DNA of 64,000 bases from Trichoderma breve (GCF_028502605.1 NC_079234.1:2480001-2544000); one strand, 5' to 3'; positions 34,816 to 47,351 are shown, counted from the first letter of the stretch. Notes: generated by a model not told the origin, from the sequence alone. Program-made: numbers and translations.

Positions 34816-37291
34816 TCATGAAGACGGGCGTCGAAGTTGGTTGTCCCTCCTCCGCCTCCTGATATCCGCCCACTTCTCGCTAAACGTGACGACCTCCCCG
34901 CTTTGCCGGGCCCTGACGCGGCCCTCGCCGAGCTCTTCAAGATCTTTCGTCTCGAGATACTTCTTTCCTTCGCCGTCGTCCACGTATCTCTGTGGATCTG
35001 GCAGGTAGGCCCAGGAAAAGACGGCGCCAAAGGCGGCCACCGAGCCAAAGAGGAGGAAAATCAGGCCCTGGCGGCTGGAGCTCTTGTATGACTGGTTGAT
35101 GCCATATACAATCAATAGAGAGACGATGCTCCCAAACTTACCCGCTGCTGCTGAGATGCCATGGCAGGTCGATCGGTAGCAGGTGGGGAATATCTCAGCC
35201 GGTATGATGAATGTCAGTGTGTTTGCGCCTAGAACAAGGAGAGAAAAATAACATGTTAGCATTGAGCGGGGAGAATAGAATTGGAGCCGTGTCTAAAGAG
35301 GATTCTTACCCATGTTAAACATGAAATGGCAAATGGCCACAAACACGACTGTCGCAGGGGCGGCTGCCTCCTGGTGGACACCGTAGTAGACGCCGCCAGT
35401 AATGATGAAGAGAATCGCCAAAACGAAAAAGGAAACTGTAAGCCATCGCCTGCGTGGAATGCGATTCGCGAAAAATATGAAGCAGGCGCTTCCGGCAATG
35501 GAAGCCAAGGAAACAGTGAGTATATATTGCTTGGTCTGCTGTATCAGCACGTCGTAAATGGTGTTACACGGCTCCGTCTTGTCCGTTTGCCAAGCAGGGA
35601 GCCCCGCCGTGACCCAGCCGGGCACTGTCGAATTGCCTCCTGGCAGCGACGAGTTCCAACATGAAAGCTGGCTGTTGATTTTTGCTGGCTTCGTCGTAGC
35701 CCACATATCGGCCAGAGTTCCTCGATTATCGAGCGAGAGGCCATAGAAACTCACGTCCAAAAAGAACCATGCCGCTGATGTTCCAAGGAGATAGTACCAA
35801 TTGCCATCCCGTATGAAATAGTTGTGCAGATCCTCTCTAGAAAACTGGATTGGCATTGGCCCGGGGGAGTTTTCAGGGTGCATGCCATTGGGAGGGTTCA
35901 TTTGGACATTATTAGTGGTAGTGCCAGATGGGGCACCGTAGACACGTTGCGTGTTCATGATGGCAACAGCAGGCTTGTTCTTCACCTCGAGACTGTAGAG
36001 ACCGCAGTCGAACAAGAAAAATCGGAAAATGATGGCCAGGAGAGCGGGTACAGCGCCTGATCCGATGACGATGCGCCAGATGCCGTCCACTGCTCGGCGA
36101 CACTCCTCTTCATGCAAGGAATCGAGCCCACATCGCATCTCCCTGAGGTGGTGCGTGTTGTTGAACCCTATCAGGACTAGCAAGCCAATGATTTGAGCCA
36201 GGGCTTGTCCAACAGGCTGCATGAGGAAGACACTGGCAAGCATGCTCGATCTGGACTGAGTACTGGACCACTCAGAGGTTATGACTGCGCTCAAGGGGTA
36301 TTCGGCTCCAATGCCTGGTAGAATGGTAAGTTACAGGCGTAAGAAGGGGGAGGGAGATGAAGCATACCAATGCCCATGACAAAGCGCCACCAGATGAACA
36401 AGCCGAGGAATGACATGTCTCCGTAGCCATGGCTGCTAGTAGCTACGCCGATGGTAGAGACGATGACGAGAACCAGCTCGATTCCATAGAGACGAGTACG
36501 GCCAAAGCGATCGGCGAGGTAGCCAAAGAGGACCTGTCCAACGATGGACCCAAAGAGGGTAAAGAAGTTGATGAGGAGGCTAGTCCATTCTCCTCCGTGA
36601 GGCCAATATACAAAGGCAACAGAAGCAAGGATGACGTTGGAAGAGAAGAGGTTGTATCTGTAGAGCAACAAGATTAGTGGGGAGGGACGCCGTATATACT
36701 TTCTGGTGACGACAAGTCTTTTATACGGGGATACAGCAATGGCCAATGTAGGAGCAAGAGGATGATGAGGAGCAAGTCGAGTAAGAGGAAGAAGAGGAAG
36801 AGAGGTAATGGGCAGGAAGAGAGCATCACAAGGCTGGACAACGTACGAATCGGTAAGGAAGCCCGAGGCGGCAACGCCCCAGATGCGGAGGTTCCAGGAG
36901 TTGAGGTCGAGCTCGTAGCGCAACTGATGTCGATCCTATGGCAGATAAGACAAGAACTTGTTAGTATGTAGGCGGCAAGCTCGTGGCAATGGCAAGGCAT
37001 CCGGTTCGATTTGCGCGCGGCAGTGGGGCGAGGCCCAGTTCTTTCGATTCGCAGACGCAGGATAGTAGTAGATGCAGATGCGGTTGCAGCGAGGATGGAG
37101 AAGGGAGATATGGAGATATGGAGATATGGAGCAATGGAGAAGGATTTGGATAAGGGTAAAGAGGAGATGGATAAATGCGAGGCGAGGGCAAAAAGACGCA
37201 CCTGGACGTCTTGGGACGACAAGGCAGAGCTGTCGGCGCCGAGAAACCCTCGATTTCTCCGCCCGGAGCTGTTCCCCAGATTCAAGGGCAT
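34816..37291 (-). CDS. MFS transporter of the phosphate:H+ symporter / glycerophosphodiester group
   Basis: Five minus-strand exons, 37291-37202, 36935-36847, 36657-36368, 36314-35310 and 35228-34816, give 628 aa. Splicing restores [20 protein letters not shown] at intron 2 and [20 protein letters not shown] at intron 3, both signatures of Pho84/Git1-type carriers. The MFS loop motif [14 protein letters not shown] follows TM2. About twelve membrane segments are visible, with a central cytosolic loop rich in Asn, Pro and Met and a later Cys-containing loop with NSS and NST glycosylation sequons. The C-terminal tail is charged. The family moves inorganic phosphate or glycerophosphodiesters with protons across the plasma membrane; the substrate is not decided here. 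The start gives [18 protein letters not shown]; intron 1 is long (36936-37201, 266 nt) with branch CTAAC. Other introns are 36846-36658, 36367-36315 and 35309-35229. Confidence 0.88.
37104..37127. repeat. Three tandem copies of GGAGATAT
   Basis: An 8-bp unit is repeated three times within intron 1 of the transporter gene. It is a short simple repeat of no assigned function. Confidence 0.6.
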
Positions 37292-40200
37292 TGGCCGCGA
37301 GACTCACTCGGGCGAATGCGCCCAAGCAGATAGTAGATACTTTGGCGGGGTGGGTTGCAGCGGCTGGAGGTTTGTGTAGGTTGTTCTGAGACAGTCTCTC
37401 TCCTTATTTCCCCCCTTGGTTGTCGAGCGGGTTCAGTTGAGAGACACGGGGCCCGAGGGGGAAGAGGGAAAATGGCACGATTGTCGAGCGACAGGCAGAA
37501 ATGGGCGCAACAAGTCCCAGCGTCTGGCTCATTACGGAAGACACGATTTGACGTTAGCATCTCATGGCGGGCGCATCAAACTGTGAGCGAAACTGGGGAA
37601 GGGGGGAGAGAGAAGGAAAAGGGAAGAGGGAAAAGAAAAGAAGAAGAAAAGGGAGCGCAAGGAAGAAGAAGAAAACAGATGAAGTCTCGGCGAAGCGGCG
37701 AGGATGGCAAAGGGAAGACGAAAACGAGGCGTTCTAGAGCGAGCGGGCAGGCAAAGAAGCCATCGCAGCTGTTAAAGAGTGACGCGTTTGACGGCAGCAG
37801 CTCCAGGCGTGGCCAAAGTATTGGAGCATTAGGTTGCCAAGAGTGAGGATGCATCTGAGGCTGAGGAAATGCGGACTAGGTACAAGTAGACTAACTAGCA
37901 GCAGGCACAGCGTCTGGGCTGGGGGGGTGGCATTACCTGATTGATTGATGCGTGATACTACCTGATACCTGAGCCAAGTTGGCCAAGCAGGCAATACGCC
38001 CTTGTATCTGTACTAGGAATTGCTAGGTACTACTATATTGAACAGAGAAGAAGAGCCTGTAATAGTCTAACGCTGCAAACTCCCAGATTAGACTGGCAAT
38101 AGTAAGGTAGCTTAATATGCGGAAAGCCCACCAACCTTGTGGTCAAAGTCAGGTCATCCCGTGCCGTGCAATGCAAATTCCCAAGATGAAGAAGAAAAAA
38201 AAAAAGGGTCCCCTTCCATCCATCGCCCGTGCCGAACGCTACCTCGCCCAATTCCCACTTTATTTCCCTGTCTTAGGTTGGTAGAGGCACGATTCCAGAC
38301 TTGGGTGGGAGAGCGAGAGTAGCGAGGTAGAGCTACTACGAATACGGTGGATTTTGAAGATGGGATGGGCGATTGGGTTTCGGGATTTTTGGGGTCTGAT
38401 TCGGTTGTGATGTAGCTTTTTGGGGGTTTTCGAGTGCTACATTACTTTACTACTTTACCTTAGTACTACTACCTCATGCTAATTCTACATCTCCATCGCC
38501 TACATGTGTAATTACATGTTCGACCACCAATGTGACGGGTGAAACCGCTGCACATGCTACTAGTGCGAACCTCCAATTTTGTCATCAATACTTTGCAAAT
38601 CAACAAGAGACTCAAAGTTCTTGGTCAGAATGTCATCGTCACACACACATACAAGGGCGGGGGCTCGGCAAACGGCCTCGCTCGTCCTCCGTACCGGAAC
38701 TACGAGACCACGCACTCACTCGTACCGATTGGCATGGCATCGAAACCAAAAGTCAAGTCAAGCCAAGTCACCCACGGGGCAAATCGAGATGCAAGTCTCA
38801 CGCAAAAAAAGAGACCGGCCAGAGGTGTCAGGGAGAGCACGTGGTGGCCGGCGCTGGAGACGGTTCCTGAAGACATGTGGGGGGTGGCCAGCGGTGGCTG
38901 TCGGTACCGGCTTAACGGTGCGAAGCCGCCAGCCGCTAAGGCGATGTGCGTGAAGCCAGCAGTGGCGATTAACAGCCCGGCGACGGTCACTGTTGCGCTA
39001 ATACTCGCGGGCAGCTTGGCATCTGATGGCCGCTTCTAGGCCTTTGCTGGGGGGGTCTGAAAGGATGAGCACGTTATTGATGGGCCTGGAACACACAGAC
39101 GTCGCATCGCATTTGCATCGCATTGTTGCTGTACATATATACTTCGGAGCCATACTCCGTATACACGGCAGTATTGACTGGAGGCAGCTGAAAAACAAAA
39201 CAGCCAACCCCCAGACAAACAGCCGTGCCCAGCCGCTGCAACATGAAGCCACCAGCAGCCCGCCCTGATTGGCCGACGCCCTCTGTTTTTACTTATTTAT
39301 TTTCAGCCGTGGCATCTTGCTGCTACGCCAATGCTCATCCGCTGAAGATAAGGTGCTGGAGCCTTTCGGTACTGTGGGCAGAGCCTTTCCGAGAGCCCGG
39401 CCCCCAAAGTGCAGCTTTCTGGACGGCATGGCGGCGGCTCACCGGCCAATCAGGCGGCCGGACAGCTCCCCGTGCACGCTATCTTCGCTTCCAGTGGAGC
39501 GGGTCCTGAGCCTCTTCCGAGAAGAGACGAAGCGAACTAGCAGTTGTGAGCACAAATCGCAAAGACACGGCCACGGGTGCCAGTTTTTCTTGCAGTTTGT
39601 TGGCATCGCTAGGCTACTGTAGCAGAGACTGGACTCGTGCAAGGTGCTTGTTTTTGTGCAGCATCGCGCCAACCCGCAGCTAGACGCCTCATCACATCAG
39701 ACAGACGCCTCGCATGCCCGTCCATGATGCCACGCCGGCCCAAGTAAGTATCCAGTACCAGCGGAGCGCCCAGCCGGAACGTCTCCATGGGCGCTGTCGT
39801 GGTACCGATTCCGCAGCTGCAGCAGAGCATCGACGACAAACCAACCGAGCAGCGGAATTGCGAGCTGTTTGTACCCAGTACAAGGCCATGCACTGTCACC
39901 ACCCTTTTTGCGGTTCACTCAAGAAACTCGTGCATTGGGTTTGCAGCCCGGCTCTACCAAACGGGTGCTCTGCATTGTAGTGGACCGGGTCAGGGGGGGG
40001 GTTGCTGTCCTAAGAGAGAAGAGCAAGAGAGCTTCCCCCAAATATTTGCAGTACAAGCGTGTACCTCCTATGCTACTACGACAACTGGGTAATACTAGAT
40101 GGATATTACTGCCTGCCAGGCTGATCTGATGTCTTAGACAGGCCGTGCAGAACTTGTCTCGAGCTGCACTAGAACCCCGCGACAATAGAGACAGGACAAG

Positions 40201-40786
40201 AAGAACAAGCCTCTTTTCTTTTTTCTTCTTAGTTCTACTCCGTGGTCCTCGTAACAACTGCAAGAGCAACTCGCCAGCAAATCTGCCAGACGGTAATATC
40301 TGGACTAAGGGTTTTTAGTAGCTTGAACCTTGTCTTATCCACCTGCAGCAGGACGTGGGACTAGTTCGTAGCAGCCCTTTAGCAGTGCGTACGATAGGTA
40401 GCAGTTAGTAGTAGCAGTAGTAGCAGAGCAATTATGCAGCCGAGAGACTCCTAGCAACATGCTTCATGTCCATTCTTTTTGCTTCTTCGATCCCGAAATC
40501 CTCTTCCTGTCCTCCCCCTCCCCCAATCCACCGCCCTCAGCAAATTCTTGATCCCTTTCCCCCCCTCCGCAGCTGGGGCATGGCGACAACGATTCCTCAG
40601 ACTTGTCCAGACCCAGCCCGTGACGGCTCCGTAAGCCGTGCCGTGCCGCCAGCTTCTCCTTCTTGTGCGGCCAGTGTCATGATAGCTTCTCCAACGACGC
40701 ACCAGCCCGCGGATAGTCGTCTTCGGTGACTCTGAGCTGCCTCCCGGCTGCCCTCTTCTCCCGCTTCAGCTCAGCACAAGCACAGC
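37292..40786. other. 3.5-kb divergent spacer between transporter and unknown gene
   Basis: This region separates the starts of two divergent genes. It includes a long purine-rich tract on the plus strand (about 37,590-37,730), an A-run at 38193-38204 and one TACTCCGTA copy (39153-39161). CCAAT/ATTGG boxes occur near 39,268 and 39,445. Several overlapping open frames (for example 166 codons at 38539-39039) begin at non-ATG codons or lack any domain. No gene is supported. Confidence 0.45.
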
Positions 40787-42220
40787 ATGGCTGCCTCGTC
40801 CTCGTCCGGCTCCTCCTTTACCTCGTCGTCTCTCGGCCGCCCGCCCACGTACAGCCGCTCCTATGTGAGTCCCGTAGATTCGACCTGGACGCAGACGTCG
40901 GAAATCTCCACGATATCAGCCACTTCCACCAGCGAGTCCGTTGTGCCCGCCGCCTCGCTCCGGCCTCTCGACCTCGGCCCTCCGGGCTACACTGCCACAA
41001 TGTACGATGAGCTTCTTCCGTGATGCCCCCGGCCTTTTATGGTGCTCCGTTGCAAAGTCCCGTCTGATCTGACAATGCCTGCCTATTTTTTTCTCTTCGA
41101 TAGAACCCTATTTCAAGACACGCCCGATGAGCGAACTGTGTATCTGGGACCCTGGGAAGTGGTGGGGTCTGAGCAGCGACGTATCCGCTGGCAGTGCAGC
41201 TACCAGAGCGAGCTGCTCGAACATTTTTGTAAGTGCCAAGCAGAAGCCGTCATCATCTTCATCTATCCAATGTCCCATGTGTTGCTGCGTCATCGCGTCA
41301 CTTCACTCTGTTGCCCCTGGCTCATCATCTTCTCATGTCAAGTACCCTCAGACATACCGTCCGATGTCCATCCTCACACCCTCCACTCACGGCATCGCCA
41401 ATTTAACGACCCGCCCGACATGGAACGCTTCCTGTCCTTCAACGAGCCTCATCGCATCAGGTACACCTCCGGCGAGGGCATCTGTATTCATGACCAGTAC
41501 ATCCAGGTCAGATACGAGTTCACCACCGTCGAGGCCTCCATTCAGTTCCAGGGCGACCTGCGACGAAAGGACCTGGTGGACTTTTACGACGTCGACGTGG
41601 TTTGGTCCAACCTGCAGAGCCGCACCGACAGCTTCGGCAAGGTCAAGGGCATCGGTGCCATTCAGAGGCTCAAGCTTTGGAGGGACCGATACACCACCTT
41701 TCACTCCCTGAGCGTCTTGGCCAACAAGACGGACAACCAGTACCGCGAGTATGACATTCACCACTTCGACGGCGAGCTCCGAAACCGAGATGACCGCTCC
41801 AAAACCCTCCGCCTCAACGTCCACGGCCGCCGAGGAAGCGTGCCCGACGAAACCTCATCACGTCGAACCTTTCGCATCCGCCAAAGAGTCCGGTCCGCCG
41901 GCCAGGCCAGCCAGGCCAGTCCCGAGCTGGGCCCTTCATACGCAACCACCACCCTAGATATTCGCTACCTCTCTATTCAGTTTACACATAAGCGAGGTAA
42001 GGGGAGAGACAGATCTCAAAGTTACAGAAAATCGGTGTTGTGCTGTGTGGAAAAGCAAACATTCTAACGTGGAGCATTTGCAGACTACAAGCGATTCATC
42101 GAATCCTGGGCTTTTGCCCACAGCTCCGACCGTGAATTCAACGGCGTCCCGTTTCCTCCCAATCACTTCGAGCTGCCCTCGCCGGAAATCCTCCCCAGTC
42201 GAGATGCTGATACTGGCTGA
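40787..42220 (+). CDS. Conserved-looking protein of unknown function
   Basis: I do not recognise this protein. A four-exon model, 40787-41001, 41104-41228, 41343-41996 and 42084-42220, keeps one frame and gives 376 aa. The N-terminal 65 residues are Ser/Thr-rich and probably disordered. The main body (from about residue 130) reads as an ordered mixed domain: MERFLSFNEPHRIRYTSGEG, YIQVRYEFTTVEASIQFQGD, then VVWSNLQSRTDSFGKVKGIG. Near residue 290 there is a basic, Arg/Ser-rich insertion (RGSVPDETSSRRTFRIRQRV). The C-terminus is recovered by splicing: DYKRFIESWAFAHSSDREFN. No signal peptide or membrane segment is visible. Exon 2 is the least certain part, because an overlapping frame is also open there; the chosen frame is the one consistent with both neighbouring splice phases. 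Introns are 41002-41103, 41229-41342 and 41997-42083. Confidence 0.7.
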
Positions 42221-42922
42221 GCCGAAGCCTCTTTAAAGCTCGTATTAAGTTACGTTTCTTGCCCGGTCGGCATATGTGATGCAAATATTAATGCCTTGGA
42301 CCAACCTGCATTTGGCTCAGCAATCGTTACGGGCCATGCGTGCCTCCAGGGAAGAAGTCCTCGTCAATCCTTCTTTTTCCTCTTGATTCCCCAATTTCTT
42401 CACAACCCCCATCAGGGACCCCCATCAGGGACCCCCATCAAGGGCTTCGGGTGTCTTCTCTTTTTGTCAGCCGGAGCGCCACACCAGGTCCGGCTGAATT
42501 GAGGACGTCACCTTTGCTAATATGCATGGCGTGGCATGAGAAGCGTCTATTATTGGCTCCCCCCACCGCACCACCAAAACTCCCCGCGATCATCAGGCCA
42601 TCGATATCTCCAGTGTCGTCATGAGCGTCATGAGCAACCTCACCCGTTTCTGCAGCTCATCGACCGACATTCTCTTCCCATCTTTTCCATTTTTTTCATC
42701 GTATAGATTGCGAGGGGAGTTGAAGAGGAAGACAATTCAATTAAAAGGCGGCGCAAGGGCTGAATTCCGGAGCTATTGAGAGACACCGGCGTCCAAGTCT
42801 ACACATCTCTATACAAACATACAACGCAAGTGCAGACGCGCCTTATCGGGCATTGCTCCCATTTATCAGCTCAAAATCACAAATTACTTTTTTCGCCTGC
42901 CCCAAGATCCTCTCCCCCTGCC
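42221..42922. other. Spacer between unknown gene and acetate kinase
   Basis: This 702-bp same-direction spacer holds the promoter and leader of acetate kinase. It contains a 13-bp tandem repeat at 42406-42444. No gene is recognised. Confidence 0.45.
42406..42444. repeat. Three tandem copies of a 13-bp unit
   Basis: The unit CCCCCATCAGGGA occurs at 42406-42418 and 42419-42431, and a diverged copy at 42432-42444. It lies about 480 bp upstream of the acetate kinase ATG. Confidence 0.7.
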
Positions 42923-44276
42923 ATGGGCGTCATTCTCGCCATCAACGCTGGCTCCAGCTCGGTCAAAATCTCAGTCTATCTGGCCGACAAGGGAACAGCG
43001 CCGCGCCAGATTGCTGAAGCCCAAGTAAACGGTCTTACGGCTCCGCCAGCTCAGCTGAAATATTCGCGAGGTGGCGAGAGTGTTATCAAGGACCAAAACG
43101 TGGACACTGCCGTCAACAGCCAAGATGATGCCTTTGCCTTGTTGCTCAAGACGCTGGTGGACGATGCTGAATTGAAAGAAATCAGCTCAAAATCCGACGT
43201 GGCCATTGCTTGCCACCGCATTGTCCACGGAGGCGACTATGGCTCGTCTCAAGTCATCACCCCAGACACATATCACCATCTGGAAGCCCTCAGCGACCTG
43301 GCGCCACTGCACAACGGCGCTGCGCTGACGATTGTCGACTCTTGCATGAAGCAACTCCCTGACGCCACCAACGTTGCCTGCTTCGACTCGCAGTTTCACT
43401 CCACCATACCGCCGCACATTTCCACATACCCAATCGACCAAACAATAGCCAAGAAGAACCGGCTGCGCAAGTACGGTTTCCACGGCATCAGCTACGCCTT
43501 CATCTCGAGGTCCGTAGCCGACTTCCTCGGCAAGAGCCGTGATCAACTCAACATTATTGCTCTGCATCTCGGCAGCGGCGCCAGTGCCTGTGCGATTAAG
43601 AATGGCAAGAGCTGGGACACGAGCATGGGATTGACACCGTTGGCTGGGCTTCCTGGTGCGACTCGTAGTGGAAGCGTAGATCCTAGGTGAGCCAATCTTT
43701 GCATTTTCAGTTTTCTATTTCTAGTCTTCAACCCTGTCCAATTCTACACTGGAAACTTGGAGCTGACAAGCATGATCAATCAACAGCCTAGTCTTTCACT
43801 ACGCCAGCGATGTAGGCAAGCTTTCTCCGGCGTCGACAGAGAAGCTCCACATCTCCACGGCTGAGGAGATTCTCAACAAGGAGAGTGGCTGGAAATCCCT
43901 GACAGGCACTACCAATTTCGGCGTCATTGCCGCCTCGGACGAACCCCAGCACCGTCTGGCTTTCGATCTATTTGTAGACCGCATCTGCGGTTTCGTTGGG
44001 AGCTACTACGTTTCGCTTAAAGGCGATGTGGACGCGATCGTGTTTGCGGGAGGAATCGGAGAAAGGAGTGCCCGTCTTCGCAGCGCTGTAGTTGAGCAAG
44101 CTGGGTGTCTGGGTTTCGCCATTGACGAGGCGCTTAACAATGCTGAGACAGCGGGAGACGCAACTGTTCGTGAGCTGAGCAGCAAAGATTCTAAACATAA
44201 AGTCCTTGTGTGTCAAACAGATGAACAGTTTGAGATGGCTAGAGCGTGCACAGAGATGGAAGCACTTTGGACGTAA
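42923..44276 (+). CDS. ackA: Acetate kinase
   Basis: Two exons, 42923-43686 and 43787-44276, give 417 aa, close to the usual acetate kinase length. The start gives MGVILAINAGSSSVKISVYL, with the N-terminal phosphate-binding motif (N8, S11-S13, K15). Further family signatures are ACHRIVHGGDYG (R99 is the expected substrate-binding Arg), YGFHGISYAFIS, ALHLGSGASACAIKNGKSWD, MGLTPLAGLPGATRSGSVDP and VFAGGIGERSARLR near the C-terminus. The enzyme interconverts acetyl phosphate plus ADP with acetate plus ATP in the cytosol. In fungi it is thought to work with phosphoketolase (Xfp), which makes acetyl phosphate; no Xfp gene lies in this window. The intron (43687-43786) splits the Ser codon of the DPSLVFHYAS junction. 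No domain is missing. Confidence 0.95.
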
Positions 44277-46454
44277 AAAGGGGGGTGAATAGAGGCGCAG
44301 TTTTTAGATGGTAGATGTGTGTGTATGTAGAATATATATTGTAAATTCTGACGACTTTATCAGTGTTCATGAGATGTGCTTGGGTGAAATTGGCATCTTT
44401 GTTGCGAGTTATGGCCTGTCATTAGGCAAGTTTAGGATTCAGCAAGAGTATTTACATTGATCGTTATAGGGTACGGGATTAGAAGGCTCATTCAATAGTG
44501 ATCCATTGTAATGCTACGTTTAAATATTATACGTGAGATGGGTAAGGGTTAATTTGGGATCTGAATGTAAATAGTACCGAGTGTTCATATGTTAAGGAGG
44601 ACGAGAACTGAACAGGATTCGAAGAAAACTAGATTCTCGCATACTCTCTTTCACTTTACGATAATAAAACAACTCTCATAAAGTGTTGTGCTCACAGTTA
44701 CATTCTGTCAAACAGATACCAGCAACATTTCCATCAAATGATGTTCATTGATTGACAGTTATGACAAATCCTGCTCGCAGTGTTGATGTCTAGGGTATAT
44801 ACATATACTTGCACCTCACCTTACGGCAACCCCCAAACACAGAAATCCTCGCCATATAGTCCTCACCTACAAATCAAACACTCACAAGAAACAAAAAGAA
44901 ATAGATAAAAAAAAAGAAAGGAAAAAACCCCTCTTCTATTCTCACCTTAAATATACCCCCCTCAAGCGCTTCTTCAACACTACAAGCCCAAACCACCCGG
45001 CACAAAAATAGCTTATAGATGTCTACACAGATACGTACATTACAACCTCCTCGCCTCCATCTCCCCAGTTTCTTCCCCAGAGCTCGGAAAAAGCGGAGTT
45101 GTTAACGCCCCCAGGCTTCGCAAAAATGGCGAAAGAAACAAATTTTTTTTCTATCTGCAGCCAGCTGAATCGGTATCGTCCGTGCCCATGCCGCCAAGCC
45201 CAAGACGCATACCCAGCTATAGCTACCCAAGGCCGAGAGCGAGCAAAAATCGGGCAACTCCGACGATCAAAAAAAAAGCGAAGTGGATAACCAAACGGGA
45301 AGACGGGACAAGGGGGGAAGGGGGAAAAGGAAAAAAGAGAGAGAGAAGACAGAGGAAAAAGAAAAGAGCTCAGCAGTCCATTCCCACATGAATACTAAGC
45401 TTACACATGCATGCAGATACTCATATGCACTCTTTTACTCAGGAAACGTGACTGGGCCTCAATGCATCGGGCCGGCTTCATGTATACAACCCATTCATGC
45501 CTGGTATTAATCTCGCAGAGAGCTGCTACGAGTCCCTTTATGCAACATAGACCCATCACCAATGCAAAAGAGAAATCAAGAGTTATCAGAATCAACAAAG
45601 TGGTATCAATTGAGTTCCATCCCATCCCAAGCTCAGAAGAGCTGCCATTTGTATATACATGTAGCCATTAACACACCATCTCGATTTTTTTTCCCATGCG
45701 CGCATCTCATCTAAGGGGAAAATACCGCCAAACGCCATGTGATAAGATGAAGCATCCTCCCCCAACTACCATCTTCGAAAAGATTCATCAATCATCGAGG
45801 CGTGTATGAAAGCATGGGATATCAAGAAGCGTATAAAACAGTACCCTGACAAAAGAAAACCGAGTACCTAGACAAGGAAATGGAGGAAAGCAACAATGAA
45901 GCTAAGTCAACCAAGGCGCCATTCGTGTATCTTGCAACCTTGTATAAAATGTGTCTCTGCATTGCCAACGGCTGGTAATGTCAGGACAAGTAAAGGAAAA
46001 GACGTGAAGTAAAGAGAAAATGAAAATGAAGAAAAAAAAATCATGATAAATGGCAATGCCTAAAAGCAAATCGCATCCAAACGCCATTTGACATCCCGCA
46101 GGGGCAGCCGCCAGTGTATAAGTTCTCCGCCCCTGATCGTATATGTACCGAGTGTGCTCTGTATATTCCCCTGCCGCAGATTTGTAGTATAAATCGGCGG
46201 TATCCGAATTCCATTCTTATTTTTTGTCGTTGCGGGTTGGCGGGGCATTAAAAATTACTCTGTTCTTGTCTCCTTCTTTTTTTTGTGGATTCTTTCTTCT
46301 TGTGTTGATTTTTTCTCTCTCCGGTATTCCATGTAATGTAACCGCAACGCCCAGGCTGTGCCTAAGTGGATTTGCTGACAAGTTTGTCCAAGGGTGGAGG
46401 GGTAAATGAAGCGAGGGGAGATGAAAGAGGTGCAGCAGAGTTTTTTACTTCTCC
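44277..46454. other. Convergent spacer between acetate kinase and FlbC-like gene
   Basis: This 2.2-kb region lies between two 3' ends. It is AT-rich to about 44,940. An A/G-rich stretch with many AAAG runs follows at about 45,240-45,370, giving low-complexity open frames rich in Lys, Glu and Arg that I regard as spurious. Part is probably a long 3' untranslated region of the C2H2 regulator. Confidence 0.45.
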
Positions 46455-47351
46455 TCACAATGCCATCCGGCCTTCCTGGCACGCTATGGCCATGGCCAAC
46501 GTGTCGAGGCCACTGGGGGTGCGGCCAACTGCGGAGGGACGGTTCAGCAATGGGAGATCAAAACTGCTCATGCTGGTATCCCAGTCGCCCGCATTGCCGG
46601 TCGGCTGTGTAAGCGGGGACGTCGGCAAGAGGCTCTGCTTCTGGTGAAGCTCGCTGGAGTCCCAGAAAACAAAAGAGTCAGGCCCTGTGGTGGAGGAGCG
46701 GCTTCGGCTGGATGAAGTTGAGCTGCGTCGCGCATTGGAAGCCAACGAGGTTTTGCTAGAGCGCTGGGTGCCCGATGAGCTTCGCGACTTGTCCTTGAAG
46801 TGGGTTTCCAGATGCTGCTTCATGTTGTCTGCTCTGGTGAACTTCTTGTGGCATCCCGGGAATTGGCAGTGAACCGCCTTTTCAGCTGTGTGGATCTTGG
46901 AATGGCGCGAAGCGTGCCCAGAGGTGGTAAAGGTCTTTTCGCATCCATGAATCTCACGGTAGCGGCAGGGATACCGCTTAACGGGGCGCTCGGGAACACA
47001 AGACGCAGCGGAGCTGTCCTCTTCGCCAGAGGCAGAGGGACTCAGAGCCCCATAGGCAGTGCGCTTAGCGGGAGGGCCCTCAGCGTACTCGTGCCCGAAG
47101 ACGTAGTTGGGAGCGCGCATCATTCCGTAGTTGTAATCACCCGGAGGCGTCAAGGGCGAAATGACATCGCTAAGCTGAGAATCAAACGAGTCCGACCTCA
47201 GGAGCGCGGGTGTGTTTGGTGAGGACGAGTCGCTGCGAGAAGGAGGCTGAGGATGCACGGGGTGGTAGTAAGTGGAAGTGTCGACAGTGTTGCTGAAGTC
47301 ATCCTCGTTGAGGAGTGAGACCCTGCGGCCTGCGGCGTCACGAGCGTGCAT
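46455..47351 (-). CDS. flbC: C2H2 zinc-finger regulator, FlbC-like
   Basis: A single minus-strand exon from ATG 47351 to the stop at 46455 encodes 298 aa. Two adjacent C2H2 fingers occupy about residues 129-192: the first has a long Cys-Cys spacing (YPCRYREIHGCEKTF, then SGHASRHSKIH), the second reads VHCQFPGCHKKFTRADNMKQ followed by HLETH. This pair and its linker resemble FlbC, a regulator of conidiation in Aspergillus; the assignment rests on memory of the family and is moderate. The N-terminus is Ser/Pro-rich (SDVISPLTPPGDYNYG) and the region after the fingers is very Ser/Arg-rich (KDKSRSSSGTQRSSKTSLAS), then a short C-terminal conserved tail. The frame is open 163 codons upstream but has no ATG there, so that stretch is taken as leader. 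A 9.6-kb gene-poor region lies upstream. Confidence 0.82.
   Translation of the reverse strand: MHARDAAGRRVSLLNEDDFSNTVDTSTYYHPVHPQPPSRSDSSSPNTPALLRSDSFDSQLSDVISPLTPPGDYNYGMMRAPNYVFGHEYAEGPPAKRTAYGALSPSASGEEDSSAASCVPERPVKRYPCRYREIHGCEKTFTTSGHASRHSKIHTAEKAVHCQFPGCHKKFTRADNMKQHLETHFKDKSRSSSGTQRSSKTSLASNARRSSTSSSRSRSSTTGPDSFVFWDSSELHQKQSLLPTSPLTQPTGNAGDWDTSMSSFDLPLLNRPSAVGRTPSGLDTLAMAIACQEGRMAL

Noticed and set aside
38539..39039. 166-codon open frame in the 3.5-kb spacer
   Set aside because: It begins at a non-ATG codon, overlaps two other open frames on the same strand, and shows no recognisable motif.
41127..41711. Alternative 194-codon frame in the unknown gene
   Set aside because: It overlaps exons 2 and 3 of the model, but only the other frame continues into the conserved-looking core and the final spliced exon.
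45182..45391. Lys/Glu/Arg-rich open frames
   Set aside because: They are translations of an A/G-rich low-complexity stretch between two gene 3' ends.
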